Below, in pieces: positions 6,811-12,546 of a stretch of 13,914 bases of DNA. This DNA is from Alphaproteobacteria bacterium (lineage in GTDB: Bacteria > Pseudomonadota > Alphaproteobacteria > UBA2136 > UBA6156). Where the stretch lies: contig JAIXXE010000101.1 in assembly GCA_027490875.1 (NCBI GenBank), positions 1-13,914 of the forward strand, in the 5' to 3' direction. A program made the position numbers and the translations under genes. The notes under the pieces were generated by a model that saw nothing but the letters and a program-made list of their open reading frames with translations, was not told the origin of the DNA and did not search any database. The stretch's first letter is position 1. Every line of letters starts with the position of its first letter.

Positions 6811-6816
6811 TATAAT
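6811..6816 (+). promoter_or_regulatory. Candidate -10 element of the ihfA operon
   Basis: A perfect TATAAT lies 31 nt upstream of the ihfA start, giving a leader of roughly 25 nt. No good -35 is found 16-18 nt upstream (TGCTTA at 17 nt), so the promoter may need an activator or be weak. The spacer 6689-6810 holds nothing else I can support. Confidence 0.45.
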
Positions 6817-6846
6817 AACGCCGCAATGTGGGGGAGACCATTAGTT

Positions 6847-7149
6847 ATGACCGAAAAAACACTGACCCGGATGGATTTAGCCGAAGCCGTTTACGCTGAA
6901 GTGGGGTTAACCCGCAAGGCCGCGCAACAGCTGGTTGATGAGGTTTTTGAAGAGTTGGCACACACCTTAGAAAGAGGTGAAACCGTGAAGCTTTCTACCT
7001 TTGGTAATTTTTCGGTGCGCAGCAAGCGGCAACGCATGGGCCGTAACCCCAAGACTGGCGTTGAAGTGCCAATCACGCCCCGCCGCGTGCTGACCTTTCG
7101 TGCCAGCCATATTCTCAAAGACCGGGTTAACGGCAAGACACCTAAGTAG
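6847..7149 (+). CDS. ihfA: Integration host factor subunit alpha, 100 aa
   Basis: IHF is a nucleoid protein that bends DNA sharply at specific sites as an alpha/beta heterodimer and assists recombination, replication and transcription. Seen: the N-terminal helices (TLTRMDLAEAVYAEVGLTRK), LSTFGNFSVR, and the DNA-binding arm GRNPKTGVEVPITPRRVLTF, whose wording (PIT.RRV.TF) favours IHF-alpha over HU or IHF-beta. Length equals the usual 99-100 aa. The frame is open upstream to 6787, but ATG 6847 matches the family N-terminus and is preceded by GGGGGAGA. It is followed after 23 nt by the MerR-like gene, a gene order common in Alphaproteobacteria. Confidence 0.93.
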   Translation: MTEKTLTRMDLAEAVYAEVGLTRKAAQQLVDEVFEELAHTLERGETVKLSTFGNFSVRSKRQRMGRNPKTGVEVPITPRRVLTFRASHILKDRVNGKTPK

Positions 7150-7172
7150 CCGACGGTCGGGTTGATTTTTCC

Positions 7173-7580
7173 ATGGATCAGCCGCAGTCGTTGCGCATGA
7201 AGGCACCACCACCGCAGGTTGGTCCTTCGCCCAAGCGTGCAGGGGCTTACCTTACGATTGCCGAGATGGCCGCCGAGTTAGGCGTTGCCACCCATGTTTT
7301 GCGGTTTTGGGAAACCAAATTTCCGGTCTTGCAGCCCATCAAAGCGGCGGGTGGGCGGCGGTTTTATAATCAGGAAACTGCTGCTGTTGCCGCGGTGATT
7401 CGGGAGATGCTGTACGAGCAAAAGCTGACCATTAAAGGGGCGCAGGCGGCATTGCTTCGGCAAAAGCCACGCGCGTTGGCGGCGCAGGCGGGGCTTAACC
7501 CTGTTGCTTTGGCCAAAGAAATTCAATCGATTATGGATATGCTCGTGCCACCAAGTGCCAACACGGGTCGCCCCTTATGA
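7173..7580 (+). CDS. MerR-family transcriptional regulator, 135 aa
   Basis: Residues 27-65 form a MerR winged helix-turn-helix: YLTIAEMAAELGVATHVLRFWETKFPVL is recognisable in pieces, followed by the wing GGRRFY (60-65). The second helical pair includes MLYEQKLTIKGAQ (79-91). The FWETKFP and GGRRFY wording matches the small MerR proteins encoded beside ihfA in many Alphaproteobacteria. The C-terminal part is short, lacks a cysteine-based metal site, and gives no hint of a ligand. The start at ATG 7173 leaves an unconserved 26-residue lead; ATG 7197 is an alternative, and neither has a clear ribosome-binding site. Its stop codon overlaps the next ATG (ATGA at 7577-7580), so the downstream gene is probably translationally coupled. 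The target genes are unknown. Confidence 0.88.
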   Translation: MDQPQSLRMKAPPPQVGPSPKRAGAYLTIAEMAAELGVATHVLRFWETKFPVLQPIKAAGGRRFYNQETAAVAAVIREMLYEQKLTIKGAQAALLRQKPRALAAQAGLNPVALAKEIQSIMDMLVPPSANTGRPL

Positions 7581-8251
7581 AGGCTTTTTTCGTTGCGCTG
7601 GCGCTCATTGCCGGTCTGATTGAAAGCACTGGCGCCCAAACTGCTGCCCAAGCTGGTGTGGTCACTGCTTCACCAACAGTTGCATTGAATCGGCCCGAGG
7701 CTGCCCGCGTGCTGTGGCTGGATAAGCAAACCAATGTGAAAAAGATTGTCATCTTAGAACCCGCCGTTGCCCAAACCTTGGGGCCCATGGCGTTGCGCCT
7801 TGAACGCTGTGTGGCCGATCTTCAAAATCAACCTGGGACTGATGCGGCTTGGTTGGTGGTGAGCGAGCCCGACCGTGGCACCGACTGGTTCACGGGCTGG
7901 ATGATTAACACGCTGCCCGAGGTCGCTACGCTTGATCACCCGCGCTATGACGTACAGCTGGTTGGGTGCGGCAGTGAAGCGCGGCGCCGCGCTGGGCCAG
8001 TCGCGCGCAGCGGAAAGCCGGTTGAGACGGGTGTGGATATGGAAAGCACTGCGGCCAGTGGTACGGCCCTTGGGGGCGAAGCCTTTGTGGTGCCCGGTGT
8101 TACTGACGTCAGCACACCCACGCAGCCTGAGCCTGCAGTACCAGAGCCAGTTCCTGCTAACATGCCTACCAGTGCACCTGCCAATGCGGATACGCCAGCC
8201 GACCAAGAAGGTCTGCACCAATTCATCGACAGTCTTCCTCCCGCCGAGTAG
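7577..8251 (+). CDS. Exported DUF2155-domain protein with Pro-rich tail, 224 aa
   Basis: Residues 1-21 are a signal peptide (MKAFFVALALIAGLIESTGAQ). Residues about 43-131 match the DUF2155 pattern: ARVLWLDKQT at the start, Cys78, AAWLVV (90-95), WFTGWMI (104-110), LDHPRYDVQL (119-128) and Cys131; the two cysteines could form a disulfide in the periplasm. The rest (about 140-224) is low in complexity, rich in Pro, Ala, Thr and Glu, and looks disordered. DUF2155 has no assigned function that I know of. The start overlaps the MerR stop codon, suggesting one transcript ihfA-merR-DUF2155. I recognised the family from memory of its pattern, not from a search. Confidence 0.78.
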   Translation: MKAFFVALALIAGLIESTGAQTAAQAGVVTASPTVALNRPEAARVLWLDKQTNVKKIVILEPAVAQTLGPMALRLERCVADLQNQPGTDAAWLVVSEPDRGTDWFTGWMINTLPEVATLDHPRYDVQLVGCGSEARRRAGPVARSGKPVETGVDMESTAASGTALGGEAFVVPGVTDVSTPTQPEPAVPEPVPANMPTSAPANADTPADQEGLHQFIDSLPPAE

Positions 8252-8299
8252 GTACTTTGCCTGTTATAGCGAAGCCCATAATTACTCGCCACAGCCGCA

Positions 8300-8512
8300 C
8301 CCGTCATTCCAGAACGCGGTTGGGGGGAACAATGATTCATTGTTCGGGCCCCCAACCCGTATCTGGAATAACAACAATTCTTTTCTTCTTTTCTTTTGTT
8401 ATTACGCTGCGCGTCGGTCTTCGCTTTGCTACGGCTCCAGATAGCCGCAGGGGGCCCAAAATCGACAAGCGAGTTGTCCTTTCTGGCCCCTGCTGGCTTC
8501 TGGAATGACGGG
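8300..8512. repeat. 213-bp foldback element (MITE/REP-like) with 15-bp terminal inverted repeats
   Basis: CCCGTCATTCCAGAA (8300-8314) is perfectly inverted at 8498-8512. Two internal foldbacks exist. In the left one, GGTTGGGGGGAACAATGA pairs with TCATTGTTC and CCCCCAACC near 8319-8357, and outside it the terminal ATTCCAGA pairs with TCTGGAAT (8362-8369). The right one pairs CCAGA...GCAGGGG (about 8442-8458) with CCCCTGC...TCTGG (about 8487-8503) and is capped by GACAA/TTGTC. A T-rich tract (8380-8400) joins them. There is no plausible reading frame. The layout suggests a non-autonomous mobile or REP-type repeat; I saw no clear target-site duplication. Confidence 0.7.
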
Positions 8513-8565
8513 CAATGTGTGCGGTAAGTATTCTTGGGCTTTTCTATATGAAGAGGTTTCGCTTT

Positions 8566-8704
8566 GGGGTTGGTTCCCCTAGGGTGCTGCGCAAGATTGG
8601 GTAAAGCTCCTGGCGGAGCGGGGGGGGATTTAACCCCTACGGGGTTGGTTCCCCTATGGGGCTGCGCGAGATTGGATGAAGCTCCTGGCGGAGCGGGGGG
8701 GATT
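8566..8704. repeat. 75-bp-period tandem duplication carrying tRNA-Ser 3' ends
   Basis: Unit 1 (8566-8630) and unit 2 (8641-8704) both begin GGGGTTGGTTCCCCTA, continue with CTGCGC-AGATTGG and end with CTCCTGGCGGAGCGGGGGG-ATT; they differ at a handful of bases plus one G. The last 19-20 bases of each (8611-8630, 8686-8704) equal the end of the tRNA-Ser gene at 8836-8854, including the CCA. Small hairpins punctuate the units: AACCCC-TAC-GGGGTT at 8632-8646 and GGGGCT-AA-AGCCCC at 8706-8719. With the 8300-8512 element this accounts for most of the 584-bp gap between 8251 and 8836; bases 8720-8788 show nothing I can name. Confidence 0.8.
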
Positions 8705-8788
8705 GGGGCTAAAGCCCCGAACCTCGGCCCTCCGTGCCTCGGTTTCGAACCGGCGCAAGCGCAGGGTTTAAATCACCTACCAGCACCG

Positions 8789-8831
8789 TTTTAACGCAAG
8801 GCCCCCCAAGATGGGGGGCCTTGCATTAAAA
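8789..8831. terminator. Long GC-rich hairpin downstream of tRNA-Ser
   Basis: GCAAGGCCCCCC (8796-8807) and GGGGGGCCTTGC (8813-8824) form a perfect 12-bp stem around AAGAT. After one mismatch, TTTTAA and TTAAAA extend it to 19 bp. It lies 12 bp beyond the tRNA-Ser 3' end and probably terminates that transcript, although neither side has a strong uninterrupted T run. Confidence 0.6.
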
Positions 8832-8835
8832 ACCA

Positions 8836-8930
8836 TGGCGGAGCGGGGGGGATTCGAACCCCCGATACGGAGTTGACCCCCGTATAACGGTTTAGCAAAC
8901 CGCCGCCTTCAGCCACTCGGCCACCGCTCC
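8836..8930 (-). tRNA. tRNA-Ser (anticodon GCT)
   Basis: 95 nt on the minus strand. The acceptor stem GGAGCGG pairs with CCGCTCC, the D-region is GCCGAGTGGCTGAAGGC, and the anticodon loop TTGCTAA carries GCT (reads AGC/AGU). The long variable arm pairs ACGG..CCGT, as expected of class II tRNA-Ser, and the T-arm is GGGGG-TTCGAAT-CCCCC. Discriminator G and encoded CCA end the gene. Confidence 0.97.
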
Positions 8931-8939
8931 AGCAGGTGC

Positions 8940-8968
8940 GGTATGGCCGAAGTGGGAAAAGGTGTCAA
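8940..8968 (-). promoter_or_regulatory. Candidate promoter of tRNA-Ser
   Basis: On the minus strand a perfect TTGACA (8968-8963) is followed after 17 nt by CATACC (8945-8940), a 3-of-6 match to the -10. The mature tRNA begins 9 nt later. Spacing is right but the -10 is weak. The remainder up to the M23 stop codon (8969-9041) shows only a short TGGCAA/TTGCCA hairpin near 9018-9036. Confidence 0.55.
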
Positions 8969-9041
8969 GCATGGAAACAGCGCCATAGTGCCCAAACGCT
9001 GTGCTGAACCTGATGGCAATCTGTGTTTGCCACCAGCAGCC

Positions 9042-10073
9042 TTACCTTCTGGCGCGGCGCAGGTCTTGCAGCAGTTGCTCGGTGCGGCCAGTGCGGGCCA
9101 GTTCGAGGGCTTCTTGGCGCGTGTCGCGGATGAACGGGTAGGGGTTAAGCGCAATGTCGTTACGCCGCACTTCAAAGTGCAAATGTGGCCCGGTGCTGCG
9201 GCCCGTATTCCCCAACAGGGCAATTAAGTCGCCCGCTTGCACGCGGGTATCTTCCTTCGCCACCGCGCGCGAAAGGTGACCGTAACGGGTCATGAAGCCG
9301 TTTTTATGCGTAATTTCCACCGTATTGCCGTACCCCATGCGCCAGCCGCTAAAGGTAACGATGCCATCGGCGGCGGCGACGATGGGTGTGCCTACGCGGT
9401 CGGCAAAATCCATGCCGGCATGCCAGGCGCGGCGCCGATGGACGGGGTCGATCCGCCAACCAAACGGGGAAGAAAGCCGGTAGCTGGCCGTCATCATCGG
9501 CCAGAAGTAGGGGATGCCGGTATCGATCTGCGACCCAAGGCTGGCCCGAATGGCCATGGCCAACGTGGTTTCCAGCGCCAGTTCGGCTTGGTCGGCGCGG
9601 TCTTGAACTTGGCCAACTTCGCCAAGCAAGGCTTCAACCCGCGGCACTGTAGCAGGTGCAGGGATATCAAACCCGCCCTTTTGTTCCTCGCCAATGGTGC
9701 CGCTAAACAGAATGCCATCGGCCTTTAGCTTGTTGGCCAAGGCATTAAAGCGGTCGAGCCGGGTTTGCAGCACCCCAAGTTCCTGTGCGATGGTCCGCAG
9801 CTGCTCGCGTTCGGCATCGCGCTGGGCGCGGAGTTCGGAAATGATATCGAGATAATACTGCACTTCGGTGTTACCCGTAATACTGGCCTTGAGTCGTGCG
9901 CCGGCCAAGTCGCCCGCCATCATCATCCCCACCCAGCCCGACAGCGTAAACATCAGGGCAAAGGCAAACCACGCGGCCCGTATCCGCAACGTATGAATCC
10001 CCCCCGTCTCGGTGAAGGCGACCGAGAGCGTCAGGTGGTGATTCCACCAGCGGCGCAGTTGGTTGGGTGTCAT
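9042..10073 (-). CDS. Membrane-anchored M23 (LytM-type) metallopeptidase, 343 aa
   Basis: M23 enzymes are zinc endopeptidases that cut peptide cross-links of peptidoglycan, or act as inactive LytM regulators. Seen: one N-terminal membrane segment (about 33-53), a periplasmic coiled-coil-like region (about 72-120, rich in E, Q, R, L), then the peptidase domain (about 195-315). The zinc ligands are His218 and Asp222 in HAGMD, and HLH (297-299) with catalytic-type His266 in YGHLS. All are present, so the enzyme is probably active. The 20-residue arginine-rich tail is variable. No good ribosome-binding site precedes ATG 10073; a TTGACG at 10111-10106 (minus) could be part of its promoter. It is divergent from the parvulin lipoprotein gene. 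Confidence 0.92.
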   Translation of the reverse strand: MTPNQLRRWWNHHLTLSVAFTETGGIHTLRIRAAWFAFALMFTLSGWVGMMMAGDLAGARLKASITGNTEVQYYLDIISELRAQRDAEREQLRTIAQELGVLQTRLDRFNALANKLKADGILFSGTIGEEQKGGFDIPAPATVPRVEALLGEVGQVQDRADQAELALETTLAMAIRASLGSQIDTGIPYFWPMMTASYRLSSPFGWRIDPVHRRRAWHAGMDFADRVGTPIVAAADGIVTFSGWRMGYGNTVEITHKNGFMTRYGHLSRAVAKEDTRVQAGDLIALLGNTGRSTGPHLHFEVRRNDIALNPYPFIRDTRQEALELARTGRTEQLLQDLRRARR

Positions 10074-10221
10074 GGTTAGGGCAGGGTGGAGGGGCTGCGT
10101 AAGGGCGTCAAGCGTTGCTTACCCCAACTTGGCCAAACATTTGCTTTCGGTGCTTACAGGCGTGGCAGGGGGGTTGCAGAGACGCAGCATTCAGGTAACG
10201 TCTGCCGCAGGAATTGGTGCG

Positions 10222-10250
10222 TTGTCAAGTGTGTTCGCATCAGCTTTATC
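10222..10250 (+). promoter_or_regulatory. Candidate promoter of the parvulin lipoprotein gene
   Basis: TTGTCA (10222-10227, 5 of 6) and TTTATC (10245-10250, weak) are 17 nt apart, putting the start of transcription about 16 nt before ATG 10273, enough to include the AAAGG ribosome-binding site. The rest of the 199-bp divergent spacer (10074-10221) contains no gene I can support. Confidence 0.4.
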
Positions 10251-10272
10251 GAGGAAAAAGAAAGGTAATTAC

Positions 10273-11127
10273 ATGAAAATTAATAAACTAATCGCCCTTA
10301 CCGGCGGTGTTGCCCTCGCTGCCATGCTGGCTGCTTGCGGCGGTGAACAACAAAGCACCGGCGCTACCTTGGCAACCGTGAATGGTATGGCCGTGAAGGA
10401 AAGCCGCATTACCGAACAGCTGGCACAGATTCCTCAAACCCTGCTGCAAGGCCGTGAAGCCGAGATTCGCAAACAGCTGCTTGACCGCGTGATTGATCAA
10501 GAGCTGGTGGCCCAAGAAGCCAAGCGCCTGAACGTGGAAAAGGATGCCGACTATCAGCAACGCCTGAAAATGCTGACGCTGCAACTGCAGGCCGATGCCG
10601 TGATGGCCCGCAAGATTAGCGAGAGCGTGACCGATGCCTCGATCCAGACCGCCTATGAAGCCCGTCGCGCCCAGCTGGCGTTCCCAGCCGTGAAGGCCAA
10701 GCATATTCTGGTGGCCAGTGAAGCTGCGGCCAATGCCATTATTGCGATTGTTACTCCGCAGAACTTTAGTGAGCTGGCGCGTGAACGCAGCACCAGCCCT
10801 AACTCTTCTGACGGTGGCGAACTCGGGTGGTTCCGCCGCGAAGCGATGATTCCAGCCTTCGCCCGCGTGGCCTTTAGCACCCCGGTTGGCACCGTGGCCC
10901 CAACACCTGTGAAGACAGAGTTTGGCTATCATGTCATTTTGGTAGAAGACCGTAATGACGCCTACGTTCCACCGCTTGAGCAGGTGGCTGGCCAACTGCG
11001 TGAAGAGCTGGCGCAAACCGTGGTGCAAGGCTACTTGGCCGACCTCCGCCGTGCCGCAACCATCAGCTACGCCGATGGCTCGGCTGCCCCGGTGGTATCC
11101 CCAACGGCGCCCGTTGCTGCCCAGTAA
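10273..11127 (+). CDS. Parvulin-type peptidyl-prolyl isomerase lipoprotein (PpiC/PrsA-like), 284 aa
   Basis: The protein would catalyse cis-trans isomerisation of prolyl bonds and assist folding of exported proteins. Residues 1-21 are a lipoprotein signal with lipobox MLAAC, so Cys22 should be lipidated and the protein membrane-attached on the periplasmic side. Residues 30-135 form a SurA/PrsA-like helical chaperone region with repeated Gln and Glu. The parvulin domain (about 140-228) shows the paired histidines His144 (KAKHILV) and His220 (FGYHVILVED) and the GGELGWF turn (181-187). The tail is Ala/Pro-rich. The frame is open upstream to 10063, but ATG 10273 directly precedes the signal peptide and has AAAGG 8 nt before it. 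A strong terminator follows. Confidence 0.92.
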   Translation: MKINKLIALTGGVALAAMLAACGGEQQSTGATLATVNGMAVKESRITEQLAQIPQTLLQGREAEIRKQLLDRVIDQELVAQEAKRLNVEKDADYQQRLKMLTLQLQADAVMARKISESVTDASIQTAYEARRAQLAFPAVKAKHILVASEAAANAIIAIVTPQNFSELARERSTSPNSSDGGELGWFRREAMIPAFARVAFSTPVGTVAPTPVKTEFGYHVILVEDRNDAYVPPLEQVAGQLREELAQTVVQGYLADLRRAATISYADGSAAPVVSPTAPVAAQ

Positions 11128-11147
11128 ACTTACGGCGCTTAACGTAT

Positions 11148-11177
11148 AAAAACCCCGGCACGTGTGCCGGGGTTTTT
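11148..11177. terminator. Strong bidirectional terminator
   Basis: AAAAACCCCGGCAC (11148-11161) and GTGCCGGGGTTTTT (11164-11177) are perfectly complementary. Reading plus, the GC stem is followed by TTTTT; reading minus, likewise. It can end both the parvulin gene and the convergent minus-strand gene that stops at 11198. Confidence 0.93.
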
Positions 11178-11197
11178 CGTATTGAGGCCAGAGGCAG

Positions 11198-11560
11198 TTA
11201 CAGCCTGACCGTGTCGAACGGCCAAGGCCTGCCTTGCCGTTGCAATCTGCCGCGAACCAGGTCGACCATGTCTTCGTGAACGAGCCACCGCCCGTTCGCG
11301 AAGTAGGCCGCAATCAACGGCTCGCGCGTGGTAGGGTGCGGAACTTCGCAGACTTGGGTAGAGTTAACCCTCTTCCGCTCGATCGTGATTCTGTTGGCCT
11401 GCTGAATAACGGTGCAGCCTATAACCCGAAAGAACTCGTTCTCCATGCCCCGAGGGGGCGTGTAGGTGTAGAGCTCTTGGGTTTCCCTTTGCGCCATGGC
11501 GCTGGTGGAGGATACCAAAGCAAACAACAACAATGCGATGCATGCGAGAATCTTCCTCAT
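11198..11560 (-). CDS. Small exported protein of unknown function, 120 aa
   Basis: I do not recognise a family. Residues 1-24 are a clear signal peptide (MRKILACIALLLFALVSSTS, then AMAQ) with a probable cut after AMA. The mature part of about 97 residues contains two cysteines (Cys49, Cys71) that could form a disulfide, a basic stretch ERKR (61-64), and a C-terminus rich in Arg, Trp and Pro. A perfect AGGAGG 5-6 nt before ATG 11560 fixes this start over an upstream in-frame ATG at 11635. It follows the 54-residue exported protein gene by 37 nt and probably shares its promoter; the shared terminator at 11148-11177 closes the unit. Confidence 0.82.
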   Translation of the reverse strand: MRKILACIALLLFALVSSTSAMAQRETQELYTYTPPRGMENEFFRVIGCTVIQQANRITIERKRVNSTQVCEVPHPTTREPLIAAYFANGRWLVHEDMVDLVRGRLQRQGRPWPFDTVRL

Positions 11561-11597
11561 GAGTACCTCCTGAGGTTGGGTGGGGGGTGATGGTGCG

Positions 11598-11762
11598 TCA
11601 GGCGTCCCGCAGCACGGGAGCATCACGCACCACATCGGGGTTTCGCAAGTTGGAACAGGCGATGTCGTGGCAGCGCTGCCTTGTCTCGTGGGCCGAGGCA
11701 GGGTTGGCCCAGAGCAACACGGCGAAGACCGTCGCGGTAATATAGGTGCGTACGCGAACCAT
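11598..11762 (-). CDS. 54-residue exported peptide, unknown function
   Basis: ATG 11762 is preceded by GGAGG at 6 nt spacing and opens a frame ending at TGA 11598. The product starts MVRVRTYITATVFAVLLWAN and continues PASAHETRQRC, a textbook signal peptide with a cut after ASA. The mature peptide of about 30 residues contains RCHDIACS, two cysteines four residues apart, and an acidic/basic tail. It is first in a probable two-gene unit with the 120-residue protein (37 nt apart), with its own promoter and a leader resembling the one in front of the Trp/Gly-rich gene. Signal peptide, ribosome-binding site and operon position together make it a credible gene despite its size. Confidence 0.72.
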   Translation of the reverse strand: MVRVRTYITATVFAVLLWANPASAHETRQRCHDIACSNLRNPDVVRDAPVLRDA

Positions 11763-11774
11763 AGCAGCCCTCCG

Positions 11775-11831
11775 GGCTAGGGTTTAAGGGGAAGCGGGCG
11801 CACGGCCCACTGGTGGGGTCGTGGATGCGGC
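11775..11831 (-). promoter_or_regulatory. Conserved 5' leader element, copy A
   Basis: This 57-bp block, just upstream of the 54-residue peptide gene, matches the block at 12358-12413 over its whole length. On the minus strand both begin GCCGCATCC, share GGGCCGTGC and CCCGCTTCC, and end CCCTAGCC, roughly three-quarters identical. It can fold as GGGC-CGTGC-GCCC. It sits inside the predicted leader, after the promoter and before the ribosome-binding site, so it is probably transcribed. Confidence 0.65.
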
Positions 11832-11845
11832 GTGATTACTTTTTA

Positions 11846-11874
11846 AGCATAGAGGGCTTCCCTCAGTCTGTAAA
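11846..11874 (-). promoter_or_regulatory. Promoter of the two small exported-protein genes
   Basis: On the minus strand TTTACA (11874-11869, 5 of 6) and TATGCT (11851-11846, 4 of 6) are 17 nt apart. The predicted leader is about 76 nt and contains leader copy A. It begins right after the terminator of the upstream Trp/Gly-rich gene. Confidence 0.6.
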
Positions 11875-11880
11875 GGGCAT

Positions 11881-11917
11881 AAAAAACAAGCGCCTCTCTC
11901 CGGGGAGAGGGCGCTTG
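11881..11917 (-). terminator. Intrinsic terminator of the Trp/Gly-rich protein gene
   Basis: On the minus strand CAAGCGCC and GGCGCTTG (11887-11894, 11910-11917) pair, extended by CTCT/AGAG, and the stem is followed by TTTTTT (11886-11881). It lies 26 bp beyond the stop codon at 11943. Confidence 0.9.
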
Positions 11918-11942
11918 GTAGTCGGAATTGACCTTCCCTAGG

Positions 11943-12341
11943 TTAGAATAGCCGAGGGATGGCGTTGGGGCGGTCGGCGCAGCTGCCGTCGTTGTAGAAG
12001 GTGTTGCAGCGTCCTCCTCCCCACTGGGGGGGCTGTTGCCAGCGTGGCTGGGGCTGCCAGCCCCCGCCCCAAGATGGTTGATTCCACTGGGGTTGTGGCT
12101 GCCAGCCGCCCCCCCATTGAGGGGACTGCTGCCAACCGCCGTTCCAACCGCCCCCCCCGCACCCCTGTTGCCAGGGGTTCTGACCACAGGTGGGCGCGGT
12201 CTGGCCACAGACCCAGTGGCCAAATTGGTTATAACCACAGCCATAGCCTTGTGCTTTGACCGTTGTGGCGGTGAAGAGGGGGCTCGCCATCATCATGATG
12301 GCGAGGACGAATGAAGCGAAAATCCGACCAAGAGTCCCCAT
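11943..12341 (-). CDS. Exported Trp/Gly/Gln/Pro-rich six-cysteine protein, 132 aa
   Basis: I do not recognise a family. Residues 1-30 are a signal peptide ending in VKA, so the mature protein is about 102 residues. It has a cysteine-containing head (Cys35, 45, 52, 61), a low-complexity middle (62-110) built from repeats of the type WGGGWQPQPxW with Gln-Pro linkers, and a short tail with Cys112 and Cys121. The count of six cysteines is even, compatible with disulfides. The core is nearly free of charged residues. Such composition suggests a surface, matrix or envelope-associated protein, but that is inference. AAGGAGG 8 nt before ATG 12341 is a strong ribosome-binding site. Own promoter, leader copy B and own terminator mark it as a single-gene unit. 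Confidence 0.83.
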   Translation of the reverse strand: MGTLGRIFASFVLAIMMMASPLFTATTVKAQGYGCGYNQFGHWVCGQTAPTCGQNPWQQGCGGGGWNGGWQQSPQWGGGWQPQPQWNQPSWGGGWQPQPRWQQPPQWGGGRCNTFYNDGSCADRPNAIPRLF

Positions 12342-12357
12342 GGTAGTGCCTCCTTAA

Positions 12358-12413
12358 GGCTAGGGGGTGAATGGAAGCGGGGGCACGGCCCCCACGAGGG
12401 CCGCGGATGCGGC
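12358..12413 (-). promoter_or_regulatory. Conserved 5' leader element, copy B
   Basis: This 56-bp block is the partner of the one at 11775-11831. On the minus strand it can form GGGGGC-CGT-GCCCCC or, alternatively, CGGCCC-TCGTGG-GGGCCG; the two are mutually exclusive. It ends 16 nt before ATG 12341, immediately upstream of the AAGGAGG ribosome-binding site. Confidence 0.65.
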
Positions 12414-12425
12414 ATTAGAGATTTG

Positions 12426-12454
12426 AGGATGGGGCGATGTATACCCTATGTCAA
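12426..12454 (-). promoter_or_regulatory. Candidate promoter of the Trp/Gly-rich protein gene
   Basis: On the minus strand a perfect TTGACA (12454-12449) is 17 nt from CATCCT (12431-12426), a weak -10. The -10 lies 12 bp before leader copy B; the other promoter lies 14 bp before copy A, and this parallel supports it. TTGCAA-16-TATACA (12465-12438) is an alternative. The ftsH promoter should lie in the same spacer (12414-12546), but I cannot identify it. Confidence 0.45.
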
Positions 12455-12546
12455 GCCCCTTGCAAGGTTTGCCAAGATTGGCCGGAAGGAACCCCTTGGG
12501 GCTTGCGGGGGCTTGCGTTTTTTTGGTGCTGGGGTAGGGTGCGGCT

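Noticed and set aside
8738..8754. CGGTTTCGAACCGG resembling a tRNA T-arm
   Set aside because: Only a 3-4 bp stem, with no acceptor, D- or anticodon arms on either strand.
8564..8794. A 76-codon plus-strand frame containing a twice-repeated GLVPL...APGGAGG peptide
   Set aside because: The peptide repeat merely translates the 75-bp DNA duplication, which carries tRNA-Ser ends and hairpins. There is no ribosome-binding site or promoter.
8566..8854. Possible CRISPR array from three regularly spaced repeats
   Set aside because: The repeats equal a tRNA 3' end, the intervening sequence is itself duplicated rather than unique, and no cas gene is present.
10288..11313. A 341-codon minus-strand frame opposite the parvulin gene
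   Set aside because: It is the antisense of a clear lipoprotein isomerase, crosses the strong terminator at 11148-11177, and shows no family motif.
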